DNA from: Firmicutes bacterium UBA2530
GTDB lineage: Bacteria > Bacillota > Clostridia > Tissierellales > Sedimentibacteraceae
Direction: 5' to 3'
DNA length: 37,000 nucleotides
Assembly (NCBI GenBank): GCA_002340985.1
Contig: DDNC01000008.1
Coordinates: forward strand, 10,868 to 47,867
Below are positions 7,382-14,330 of this stretch, one piece after another. The translations under genes and the position numbers were made by a program. Within the stretch, counting starts at the first letter, position 1, and each line of letters opens with the position of its first letter. The notes below the pieces were generated by a model. The model ran no database searches. It was not told the origin of the DNA and saw only the letters and a list, made by a program, of their open reading frames with translations.

Positions 7382-8230
7382 ATGAGTGATTTAAAAAATA
7401 AGAGAGTTATTTCTGTTGCTATCACAGGTTCATGGCCTACAAGAGAGGACAATCCTAATCTTTCCATCACACCGCAGGAAATAGCAGATGATGTATATGA
7501 GTCGTGGAAGGCGGGTGCAGCAATAGCCCACATTCATGTGAGGAATGACGACGGCTCACCGTCAACAGATTACAATAAGTACAAAGAAACCATTGAATTA
7601 ATCAGGGCAAAAAAGGATTGCGATATCTGCATCAATATTACAAGCTCCGGAAGCGTGGGCTTTGGGGATGAGGAGAGAATTTATCCTCTTAAGCAGCTTT
7701 TGCCCGAAATGGCATCCTACGACTGCGGAACGCTGAACTGGCAGCACAGAACAATATTTGAGAATAGTCCTCCATTTTTAGAGAAGCTTGGTATTGCTCT
7801 TAAGGAATCAAATATAAAGCCTGAAATTGAGATTTTTCATGCGGGAATGGTTTATGAGGCGCTGTATTATTTGAAAAAAGAAATATTAAAGGCGCCGGCT
7901 CACTTCCAGTTTGTGCTGGGCTGCCCGGGAGGAATGACCAGTACTATTGAAAATTTAGTGTTTCTAAAAAGCCTGCTTCCTGAGGGAGCAACGTGGGCGG
8001 CATGCGGAATAGGAAGCGGACACATGCCAATAATGCTGGCAACAATAGCAATGGGAGGACATCTGCGTGTGGGTATGGAAGATAACGTAATGTACAAAAA
8101 GGGTGTTTTAGCTGACTCAAATGCACAATTTGTGGCAAGAGCAAAAAGACTGCTGGAGGAAGCAGGATATGAAGCGGCAACTCCCGAGGAAGCAAGACAG
8201 ATTTTCGGCCTTACAAGAAAAGTATTTTAA
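7382..8230 (+). CDS. beta-keto acid cleavage enzyme (BKACE, DUF849 family)
   Basis: TIM-barrel Zn enzyme of 282 residues. The family reaction is beta-keto acid + acetyl-CoA giving acetoacetate + a new acyl-CoA. Visible: AITGS (13-17) at the start of the barrel, the Zn pair HIH (50-52), the QFVLGCPGGM loop (176-185), AACGIG (206-211), and HLRVGMEDN (227-235) with Arg229, the Zn ligand Glu233 and Asp234. Compared from memory with 3-keto-5-aminohexanoate cleavage enzyme (Kce), everything aligns except the position of Glu14, which here is Trp18 (ITGSW versus ITGAE). That suggests a substrate without the 5-amino group. The start has an upstream GGAGG and a sigma-54 promoter. It is followed after 22 bases by a MaoC-type hydratase. 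Confidence 0.9.
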   Translation: MSDLKNKRVISVAITGSWPTREDNPNLSITPQEIADDVYESWKAGAAIAHIHVRNDDGSPSTDYNKYKETIELIRAKKDCDICINITSSGSVGFGDEERIYPLKQLLPEMASYDCGTLNWQHRTIFENSPPFLEKLGIALKESNIKPEIEIFHAGMVYEALYYLKKEILKAPAHFQFVLGCPGGMTSTIENLVFLKSLLPEGATWAACGIGSGHMPIMLATIAMGGHLRVGMEDNVMYKKGVLADSNAQFVARAKRLLEEAGYEAATPEEARQIFGLTRKVF

Positions 8231-8252
8231 TTCTTATAAGAGGGGAGTTAAA

Positions 8253-8669
8253 ATGAGCGGACTAAGGATAAACGAATTGACAGTAGGGCAAAAGGCATCA
8301 TTTTCAAAGACAATTACTGAGACCGACGTATATTTGTTTGCAGGTGTGAGCGGGGATATAAACCCCGCCCACTTGGATGAGGAATATGCTAAGAATACAT
8401 TCTTTCAGGGTAGGATTGCTCACGGAATGCTATCCGCAGCTTTGGTTTCAGCAGTTATAGGAACCAAGCTGCCAGGACCGGGAACTATATACGCTTCACA
8501 GACGCTGAGCTTTTTAGCTCCGGTGCGGTTTGGAGATACCATAACAGCCGCAGTTGAAGTAAAAGAGATACTGTCTGAGAAAAACAGGGTAATTTTAAAC
8601 ACATGTTGTACTAATCAGGAAGGGCTGATGGTCTTAAAGGGAGAGGCAGTAGTTCTTCCGGCAAAATAA
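8253..8669 (+). CDS. MaoC-like (R)-specific enoyl-CoA hydratase / dehydratase
   Basis: Single hot-dog domain protein of 138 residues. It carries the hydratase-2 signature: FAGVSGDINPAHLD with the catalytic Asp and His of the D-x(4)-H arrangement, followed by GRIAHGML. Later, the Q-TLSFLAPV-F-GDT block is also typical. I chose ATG 8253 because AGAGGGGAG lies upstream; longer in-frame starts fall inside the BKACE gene. Located directly after BKACE, it probably dehydrates the 3-hydroxyacyl-CoA product to an enoyl-CoA, by analogy with the small hot-dog ammonia lyase that follows Kce in lysine fermentation (inference). Thioesterases share the fold, but the hydratase motif is clear. Confidence 0.88.
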   Translation: MSGLRINELTVGQKASFSKTITETDVYLFAGVSGDINPAHLDEEYAKNTFFQGRIAHGMLSAALVSAVIGTKLPGPGTIYASQTLSFLAPVRFGDTITAAVEVKEILSEKNRVILNTCCTNQEGLMVLKGEAVVLPAK

Positions 8670-8714
8670 TGCAGGGCAAAGAGGCAGGAATAAGAGGCAT
8701 ATTTTAGGAGAATG

Positions 8715-8740
8715 ACGGTTTAGCGTTTATGCTAAGCCGT
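8715..8740. repeat. hairpin between MaoC gene and its regulator
   Basis: Ten-base arms ACGGTTTAGC / GCTAAGCCGT, one G-U pair, six-base loop. No T-run follows directly, so it may be a regulator site or part of a two-hairpin termination region. Confidence 0.5.
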
Positions 8741-8760
8741 TGCTGCATAACGTAATATTT

Positions 8761-8785
8761 TTTGCAGCATGCTGCAAATCTTTTT
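8761..8785 (+). terminator. palindrome with T-run, likely terminator of BKACE-MaoC unit
   Basis: The 18-base perfect palindrome TTTGCAGCATGCTGCAAA folds as a 7-bp stem with a CATG loop and is followed by TCTTTTT. It could instead be an operator, because it lies about 35 bases upstream of a -10-like TATAAT (8812-8817) before the activator gene. Confidence 0.55.
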
Positions 8786-8811
8786 ATATAGAATATTCCT
8801 TATTTATATAT

Positions 8812-8817
8812 TATAAT
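8812..8817 (+). promoter_or_regulatory. -10 box candidate for the sigma-54 activator gene
   Basis: TATAAT at 8812-8817, without a convincing -35. It overlaps an in-frame ATG at 8816, which argues that translation begins at the downstream ATG 8855. Confidence 0.35.
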
Positions 8818-8854
8818 GGAATGTATTGTGCTGATTAATTATGAGGTGTGTGCG

Positions 8855-10228
8855 ATGAAAAATTTCAATAATATATTGTTCCATGCTATTAAATCTATGT
8901 ATTACACAATTGTAACCGATGAAAAGGCGCGGGTAATTTTTTTAAGCAAGAATTATGAGGAGCTGCTTAATATAAAGCCGGATGATTATATAGGAAGACC
9001 TGTTCAAGAAATAGTTGAGAATTCGGAAATCCCCAGAGTGCTTAAAACGCGGAAGGAAGAAATAGGTCACCTATTTACATTGAAGGATGGATTGACGGTT
9101 GTGTGCAATAGAATTCCAATAATTGACAAGGGGGTTCTTTACGGAGTAATCAGCTCTGCTACTTTTTACGACTTAAATAAGGTTTCTCCTCTGAATAACC
9201 AAATTGAAGAGCTTAAAAAAGAAAATATGGAGTATAAGAAGAGGATAAATGAGCTTTACTCCAAACAACAATATTCAATTAATCAGGTTATCGGTGACTC
9301 GGATAAAATTTCGGATATCAAAAATACAGTTGTCAAGTTTGCAAACTCAAACCTTACTTTTCTGATTACAGGTGAAACAGGTACAGGCAAGGAAGTTTTT
9401 GCAAGTGCTATACACAATTTAAGCAGTCGGAAAAACGAGAATTTCGTAAAAATAAATTGTGCTGCTATTCCGAAGGATTTGCTTGAATCAGAGCTTTTTG
9501 GCTATGAACCCGGGTCCTTTTCGGGAGCGTTGAAAAGCGGAAAAATAGGAAAATTTGAGCTAGCAAACCACGGAACACTTCTTTTGGACGAGATAGGCGA
9601 GATGCCTCTTGCCCTGCAGTCAAAGATTCTGAGAGTGCTCCAGGAAAACGAACTTGAGAGAGTCGGAGGAATAAAGACGATTAAGCTGGATGTTCGCATA
9701 ATTTGCAGCACAAACCAAAAAATAGAGGAACAGGTTGAAAAGGGGCTTTTCAGAAGAGATTTGTTTTACAGGATAAATGTGGTGGAAATAAATCTCCCTC
9801 CTTTGAGAGAGCGTCTTGAGGACATTCGCCCTCTGAGTAAATTTTTTATTGATAAGACAAATGTTTCATATGGACTTGGCATAACAGGATTGAAAAAAGA
9901 AGTTTACGCACTGTTCAACGAGTATAAATGGGAGGGAAATGTCAGGGAGTTGCAGCATGTGCTGGAGCGCGCATGTGTCACGGCAGGCTCAGGGCCGCTG
10001 AAGCTGGAGCATTTTGACTTTCTTTTATCGCGCATTTATAAAAAGGACAGAATAAAAAATGATAAATTGAATGATTCATTAAACAATATTACTGCCGAGG
10101 TTGAAAAGGAAAAAATCATTAAAACACTTATAGAAACAAAAGGAAATAAGACATTGGCCGCAAAATTATTGAATATAGACAGAAGCAGCCTGTATAATAA
10201 ACTTAAAAAATATAATATAGATATTTAG
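8855..10228 (+). CDS. PAS-domain sigma-54-dependent transcriptional activator
   Basis: Enhancer-binding protein of 457 residues. Order: an N-terminal PAS-like sensory domain (about 10-105), a coiled linker (about 112-140), the AAA+ sigma-54 interaction domain with Walker A GETGTGKE (173-180), Walker B TLLLDEIGEM (241-250) and NVREL, and a C-terminal Fis-type helix-turn-helix (NKTLAAKLLNIDRSSLYNKLKKY). The sigma-54 contact loop reads GSFSGA (220-225) instead of the common GAFTGA. I chose ATG 8855 because GAGGTG precedes it. No receiver domain is present, so it probably senses a small molecule through PAS. By position and by the paired -24/-12 promoters it should activate the BKACE island. Confidence 0.93.
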   Translation: MKNFNNILFHAIKSMYYTIVTDEKARVIFLSKNYEELLNIKPDDYIGRPVQEIVENSEIPRVLKTRKEEIGHLFTLKDGLTVVCNRIPIIDKGVLYGVISSATFYDLNKVSPLNNQIEELKKENMEYKKRINELYSKQQYSINQVIGDSDKISDIKNTVVKFANSNLTFLITGETGTGKEVFASAIHNLSSRKNENFVKINCAAIPKDLLESELFGYEPGSFSGALKSGKIGKFELANHGTLLLDEIGEMPLALQSKILRVLQENELERVGGIKTIKLDVRIICSTNQKIEEQVEKGLFRRDLFYRINVVEINLPPLRERLEDIRPLSKFFIDKTNVSYGLGITGLKKEVYALFNEYKWEGNVRELQHVLERACVTAGSGPLKLEHFDFLLSRIYKKDRIKNDKLNDSLNNITAEVEKEKIIKTLIETKGNKTLAAKLLNIDRSSLYNKLKKYNIDI

Positions 10229-10241
10229 CCGTAAGAAAAAG

Positions 10242-10276
10242 TCTCACACAGAAAACACAGTGGGATTTTTTGTTTT
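10242..10276 (+). terminator. terminator after the sigma-54 activator gene
   Basis: Six-base stem TCTCAC / GTGGGA with one G-U pair, a 12-base loop, then TTTTTTGTTTT. It starts 14 bases after the activator stop. Confidence 0.65.
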
Positions 10277-10277
10277 A

Positions 10278-10314
10278 TAATACCACCTTAATTAAAAAAA
10301 TTAAGGTGGTATTA
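10278..10314. terminator. strong hairpin between convergent genes
   Basis: Perfect 16-bp stem (left arm TAATACCACCTTAATT) with an AAAAA loop. It sits between the ends of two convergent genes and probably acts as a terminator or mRNA-end stabiliser for the minus-strand gene, though no clear T-tract follows on either strand. Confidence 0.5.
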
Positions 10315-10329
10315 AACTCAAATTTTAGA

Positions 10330-10722
10330 TTACAGCAGATTGTAAATTCCAAGAGTTTTTAAATGCTCAAGCTTGGAATTCATTATGCTCTCCAAATCAA
10401 GGCCGAGAGCAGCGCACATTGATGCAAGGTAAAATATCAGCTCTCCCATTTCTTCTTCTATTTTTTCTCTGCATTTTGGACATAGCATACCTTCAACGTG
10501 AGTATCCATATCAAGCTTGTTTTCTTCAAGAGTTTTTCTGTCTGAAAACAACTGCTTTGTTGCATGTATTTCAATGCATCCGCAATGGGTTGCAGACTTA
10601 AAAACTGCTCTGTTAAGCATTGATGTCTGCTCATCAAGCTTTGTAACGATATCCAAAATGCTTTTATTTAAAAATTGCAAATTTTCCGCTGTTTCTTGAA
10701 ATTCACTGCAATTGCACGACAT
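10330..10722 (-). CDS. MazG-like small protein with Cys motifs
   Basis: Protein of 130 residues. The C-terminal half (KIEEEMGELIFYLASMCAALGLDLESI followed by KLEHL) resembles the helical core of MazG-type NTP pyrophosphohydrolases, with EExxEL-type acidic residues. Cysteines are unusually frequent: CNC near the N-terminus, HCGCIEIH (47-54) and CPKC (81-84), which suggests metal binding. I chose ATG 10722 because GAAGGAG lies upstream and a consensus promoter lies at 10754-10783; longer in-frame starts fall at or before the transcription start. It is a single-gene unit. The function is unproven: I recognise the fold resemblance but not a characterised member. Confidence 0.65.
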   Translation of the reverse strand: MSCNCSEFQETAENLQFLNKSILDIVTKLDEQTSMLNRAVFKSATHCGCIEIHATKQLFSDRKTLEENKLDMDTHVEGMLCPKCREKIEEEMGELIFYLASMCAALGLDLESIMNSKLEHLKTLGIYNLL

Positions 10723-10753
10723 TATATTCAACTCCTTCATATATACTAATAAA

Positions 10754-10783
10754 ATTATACTTAAAGACAAGCCGCTGTGTCAA
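10754..10783 (-). promoter_or_regulatory. sigma-A promoter of the MazG-like gene
   Basis: Minus strand TTGACA (10783-10778), 18-base spacer, TATAAT (10759-10754). The start codon at 10722 follows about 25 bases after the expected transcription start. Confidence 0.85.
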
Positions 10784-10874
10784 ATACTTTTGTACAATTA
10801 TTTCTGTTCACACTGTAGCATAATTCTCAAGCAAAAGAATAAAATATAAAGAAGTATATATTGGGGGGATGTTC

Positions 10875-11312
10875 ATGAAGAGAATTGTAACCATAGTTGC
10901 GATTGTTGTATTTATAGCCGCACTTTTGTTCTTTTTCAGATATTTCAAGGGAAAGGGCACCAAAAACGTGGGATTTGAAGTTGTCAATCCTGAAAGCATG
11001 CCAAAGCAAATTGCCGAAGTTTTGCCGAATTACAGGATGAAGGAAAAAGCCTTAGTGGCAAAAATTAACGATGAAATATATGTTGTTGTAACAAGAGGAG
11101 AAAAAAATACAGCGGGCTACGATGTTGAAATTGACAAGCTGACGCTGAATGAAGAAAACGGTGACAAGGTTCTGACAGTATATGCGAAATACACAGATCC
11201 GAAACCGGGAGATGTAACGGCACAAATACTTACATATCCGTTTACGGTTGTTAAGACGGACATGAAGGAACTGCCTCAAAGGGTTGTGCTGGAAAAGGAA
11301 TATAAGAACTGA
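10875..11312 (+). CDS. membrane-anchored PrcB-domain protein
   Basis: Protein of 145 residues: an N-terminal transmembrane or signal anchor (about 3-21), then a small extracytoplasmic domain with VVVTRGEKNTAGYDVEIDKL and, later, YPFTVVK. This matches the pattern of the PrcB C-terminal domain (protease-complex subunit family), where a G-E-K-x-T-x-G-Y motif is typical. I chose ATG 10875, six bases after GGGGGG; the ATG at 10869 is too close to that ribosome-binding site. It is a monocistronic gene ending in a long hairpin. No partner protease is nearby, so the role is unknown beyond probable surface location. Confidence 0.7.
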   Translation: MKRIVTIVAIVVFIAALLFFFRYFKGKGTKNVGFEVVNPESMPKQIAEVLPNYRMKEKALVAKINDEIYVVVTRGEKNTAGYDVEIDKLTLNEENGDKVLTVYAKYTDPKPGDVTAQILTYPFTVVKTDMKELPQRVVLEKEYKN

Positions 11313-11318
11313 TAATAG

Positions 11319-11368
11319 TTAATAAGCAAAGATAGAGAGGCTTAAATCTCTCTATCTTTGCTTATTAA
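11319..11368. terminator. bidirectional terminator hairpin, 21-bp perfect stem
   Basis: Perfect 21-base arms: the left arm begins TTAATAAGCAAAG and the right arm ends CTTTGCTTATTAA, with an eight-base loop. It separates the convergent PrcB-type gene and the AOR-like gene, each within about 25 bases of it. Confidence 0.8.
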
Positions 11369-11390
11369 TTGCTTGTAAAACTGAAAAAAA

Positions 11391-12932
11391 TTAACTGAAG
11401 TACCTGTACAATACCTTTGTAAATTCAGGTATATTTTTTTGTATAGATTCTATTGCAAAATTTCTTTCGTCAAAAATTTCCTTATCAATGCAATGTCCTG
11501 CAAAATTAATCAGGTCAACGGGGGAAGACCTGATTCCGGTCTTATAGTAAAACATGTTTGCCATTGTCTCCAAAGCTTCTTTATTATTAATCAGAGCAAA
11601 TGCGGTAAAAATGCAAAAGCCTAAGTTTTCAAGCAAAAATATTTGTCTGTACATCAATTCCATGTGGTCGATATTGCCGAACTCCTCATAAAGCCTGTCA
11701 ATAATGATGTTAAAATTTTTTTCTTCATTGATGACTGTCGTTGTTACCAATTGTTTTAAGGATGCATTTTCTTTAAATAAATTATAAACACCGCCTGTTT
11801 TTGAACCTATAATTTTGCCTGTTATTGAATTAGACTCAATTTCATTCAGCATCAGAAGAATACTATTTTCTTCGGCGAGCGTATTTGTTGCTTTGAAATA
11901 TATGCTGCATGAGAAAACAAACTCAACCGAGTCAATTCCTAGCTCAAAGGCTCTGATATTAATTTTTTTTGCAAGTATCGGATTGTCTATGCTGAAGCAT
12001 TTCAATAATGCTGCGTTTACTTCACTTTCAGCCGGCGCCGAAAATGCCTCTTCGTCGTTTCGGCAATGCCTGTTCAGGCATCCCACCACACACAGCGGAG
12101 AACAGGTTTTGTTGATTTTCTTATTGCTTACGACTGAGGATTTGATTTTATCAGGCTTATGATTAACGGTTATGTTTTTTTTGTCCTTTAAAAGTCTTAT
12201 GAGTGTTATTGAACCGTGTCCGGGAAGTGCCTGACCGCATATGGGGTCATTTACTATAATTCTGGCAAGCTTTTTGCTTTCGTATGAAAAACCTTCTTTA
12301 TCAAAACAGATGTTTTCAAAATATTTATTGCCGCTTACCACAACTGCTTTTAACTTCTTGTATCCCCACACATCGCCGAAGCCGTTTCTTGAGCAGTAAT
12401 ATTCGGGATAGCCATCAGGATAGGTGCTGAACATGGTCGAAATAGGCAGCATGACATCCGCGGCAGGTCCCGTCCCTATAATTGATGTATCGTTGCCACA
12501 ATCATTTCTTATTTCGTAGATTAGCTGGGACACGCTTTCAGTTACGCCGATTTCCTTTAGCTCTATACGGTTCTCATCTATGTGAATGATGCTGTAATTA
12601 TCAGACTTTCCCGTAATTACAAGCGCTTCAATACCTATGGAAGCTATTTTTTGAGGAAGTGAACCTGTCATATTCATCATTTGCACCCCACCAGGTTTCT
12701 CTTTTCTTGTGGCAACGGAAATTCTGCCGGAGCTTGGGGCCAATGTTCCTGTAAAAAGCCCGATTGCAAAGACTATAACATTGTCATCGTCAAATCTGTC
12801 TGTATTAGGTGTTGTGTGCTTATTTACCAGGTATTCGGCAAGGCTTCTGCCGTGATACTTAATTTTTTCAACATTATATTCATCATAAAAAATTTCCCTT
12901 GTTGTTAAGTTAATATAGCATATTTTACTCAT
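11391..12932 (-). CDS. divergent aldehyde ferredoxin oxidoreductase (AOR) family protein
   Basis: 513 residues, shorter than typical AORs (about 600). N-terminal AOR domain signs: YHGRSLAEYLV (26-36), FAIGLFTGTLAPSSGRISVATR (55-76), GSLPQKIASIGIEALVITGK (90-109), TGPAAD (154-159) and NGFGDVWGYKKLKAVVVSG (183-201). A cluster Cys277-x3-Cys281-x3-Cys285 and a later ENLGFC (Cys440) match the four-Cys [4Fe-4S] pattern, where the known first spacing is x2 and the last motif is DxxGLC. LGIDSVEF (331-338) corresponds to the pterin-side GLDT motif. A tungsten or molybdenum bis-pterin enzyme is likely. The start at 12932 has CAGGAGAC upstream and overlaps the ATPase gene by eight bases. It is the last gene of an ABC importer operon. 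Substrate unknown; the divergent motifs make activity uncertain. Confidence 0.75.
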   Translation of the reverse strand: MSKICYINLTTREIFYDEYNVEKIKYHGRSLAEYLVNKHTTPNTDRFDDDNVIVFAIGLFTGTLAPSSGRISVATRKEKPGGVQMMNMTGSLPQKIASIGIEALVITGKSDNYSIIHIDENRIELKEIGVTESVSQLIYEIRNDCGNDTSIIGTGPAADVMLPISTMFSTYPDGYPEYYCSRNGFGDVWGYKKLKAVVVSGNKYFENICFDKEGFSYESKKLARIIVNDPICGQALPGHGSITLIRLLKDKKNITVNHKPDKIKSSVVSNKKINKTCSPLCVVGCLNRHCRNDEEAFSAPAESEVNAALLKCFSIDNPILAKKINIRAFELGIDSVEFVFSCSIYFKATNTLAEENSILLMLNEIESNSITGKIIGSKTGGVYNLFKENASLKQLVTTTVINEEKNFNIIIDRLYEEFGNIDHMELMYRQIFLLENLGFCIFTAFALINNKEALETMANMFYYKTGIRSSPVDLINFAGHCIDKEIFDERNFAIESIQKNIPEFTKVLYRYFS

Positions 12933-13689
12933 TTTTGTCTCCTGATTCATATTTGAAAAAGTTGTATGATTCAATTAATTGTTTACTGTATTCATTCTCT
13001 GCATTTTCGTAGAAGTACTTGAAATCTTTGTACTCTACCAGCTGTCCGGACTTTATAACGGCAATTTTATCCCAGTGAGAGCTATGAAAATCAACTTCAT
13101 GCATTATTGATATCAGTATTATGTTTTTTTCAATTTTAATTTTGTTCAGCAATTCGTGTATTTCCGTACTGCTTTCATTGTCAAGCATTGAAGTGCATTC
13201 ATCGGCAATGATTATTTCAGGTTTTGTAATAAGTGCCCGTGCAATACAAAGTTTCTGCCTCTGGCCTCCACTAAGTGTGTCAATTTTTTTGTTTAAATAA
13301 TCCAGCATATTTTCATCAACCCAGGCTAATGATTCCTCTATTGGCAGGTATTCGTATTTATTTCTTCGGCAAATGGACATTGTTTCATTCAAGGTGTCTA
13401 AAAGTGTGTAGTTTCTTTCAAGAGCACTGTATGGATCCTGGAAAATATATTGTATTTTGGCGCATGTGCAAAAATCTCGTTTCCTTAGAGGCGGAAGAGA
13501 ATGATTGTTAAATATTACGAAGCCGCTGTCCTGCGTTTCCATACCAGTAATTATTTTTGCCAGGGTGGTTTTTCCGCTTCCGCTTTCGCCGGCAATAACA
13601 GTGCTTTCTCCGGGCATGAAATCAAGGCTCATATTTGTTAAGACTTTTTTATCTTTATAGCTTTTATTTAAGTTTTTGACTTTTAGCAT
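12925..13689 (-). CDS. peptide/nickel-type ABC importer ATPase (second; OppF/NikE-like)
   Basis: ATPase of 254 residues. Walker A GESGSGKTT, signature TLSGGQRQKLCIARAL, Walker B IIIADECTSMLD. Glu follows Asp as expected, but the next residue is Cys where most family members have Pro. IMHEVDF supplies the switch His. The start at 13689 follows AAGGT by seven bases and lies nine bases after the previous gene. The length fits NikE-like ATPases rather than the about 320-residue OppF, so the C-terminal oligopeptide extension is short. It works with the ATPase at 13699 and the two permeases. Confidence 0.85.
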   Translation of the reverse strand: MLKVKNLNKSYKDKKVLTNMSLDFMPGESTVIAGESGSGKTTLAKIITGMETQDSGFVIFNNHSLPPLRKRDFCTCAKIQYIFQDPYSALERNYTLLDTLNETMSICRRNKYEYLPIEESLAWVDENMLDYLNKKIDTLSGGQRQKLCIARALITKPEIIIADECTSMLDNESSTEIHELLNKIKIEKNIILISIMHEVDFHSSHWDKIAVIKSGQLVEYKDFKYFYENAENEYSKQLIESYNFFKYESGDKNE

Positions 13690-13698
13690 ATGCATACC

Positions 13699-14322
13699 TT
13701 ATAATTCAATAATTTTTTCGCAAAGCTTATTCAACATTCCGCGATTGTGTGAGACCATTATAATGGTTTTATTTTTTCTCACTTTATATAAAAAGTTTAC
13801 AATTGTTTTCATTGTTATTAAGTCAAGTGCTGATGAAGGTTCGTCCAACACTATCATCTTAGGTTTTTTTATTACACTCAACAGTATCACAACTCTTTGC
13901 TTTTGTCCACCGCTGAGCATGAAGGGGTATGAATCTAAAATATTGTTTTCAAGGGATAATTCACTTAGCATATGATTTATTTCAGCATCGTCACTGCTTA
14001 GCTTATTCCCTCTCAGGGTGAGCTGTATATGCTCCGAAACAGTTAGCTTCGGATTCAGGGCATCCTGTGAAAATTGAGGGCAATAGCTTGCATGTTTGTA
14101 TTTTTCTATACCGATTCTTGATAAATCTTTATTGAACAATGTAGCCTCAGAATATGAAACAGTGCCTTTGAAGCTTGGTGAAAATATGGAATCCAAAAGA
14201 GATGTTTTTCCGCAGCCGCTGCTTCCGTAAATTCCTATAAACTCATTTTCGCTTACTGAAATATTACCATATTCTATTGTTTTACTGCCATATATTATCT
14301 TGTATTCTCTTAGCTTAAGCAT
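13699..14322 (-). CDS. peptide/nickel-type ABC importer ATPase (first; short, DppD/NikD-like)
   Basis: Very short ATPase, 207 residues. All catalytic motifs are present: Walker A GSSGCGKTS, Q-loop CPQFSQDAL, signature MLSGGQKQRVVILL, Walker B MIVLDEPSSALD and switch VSHN. The C-terminal extension found in DppD/OppD is absent, and the protein ends shortly after the nucleotide-binding domain. No frameshift is visible, because the stop is followed nine bases later by the next gene. I chose ATG 14322 with an AGAGGTG ribosome-binding site; a GTG two codons earlier is possible. It pairs with the second ATPase. Confidence 0.85.
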   Translation of the reverse strand: MLKLREYKIIYGSKTIEYGNISVSENEFIGIYGSSGCGKTSLLDSIFSPSFKGTVSYSEATLFNKDLSRIGIEKYKHASYCPQFSQDALNPKLTVSEHIQLTLRGNKLSSDDAEINHMLSELSLENNILDSYPFMLSGGQKQRVVILLSVIKKPKMIVLDEPSSALDLITMKTIVNFLYKVRKNKTIIMVSHNRGMLNKLCEKIIEL

Positions 14323-14330
14323 ATGCACCT

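Noticed and set aside
8816..8854. Longer start for the sigma-54 activator
   Set aside because: The ATG at 8816 lies inside a -10-like TATAAT and lacks a ribosome-binding site; ATG 8855 has GAGGTG.
13699..14322. Frameshifted or truncated ATPase pseudogene
   Set aside because: It is short, but every catalytic motif is present and the stop is followed nine bases later by a properly spaced gene, so it looks intact.
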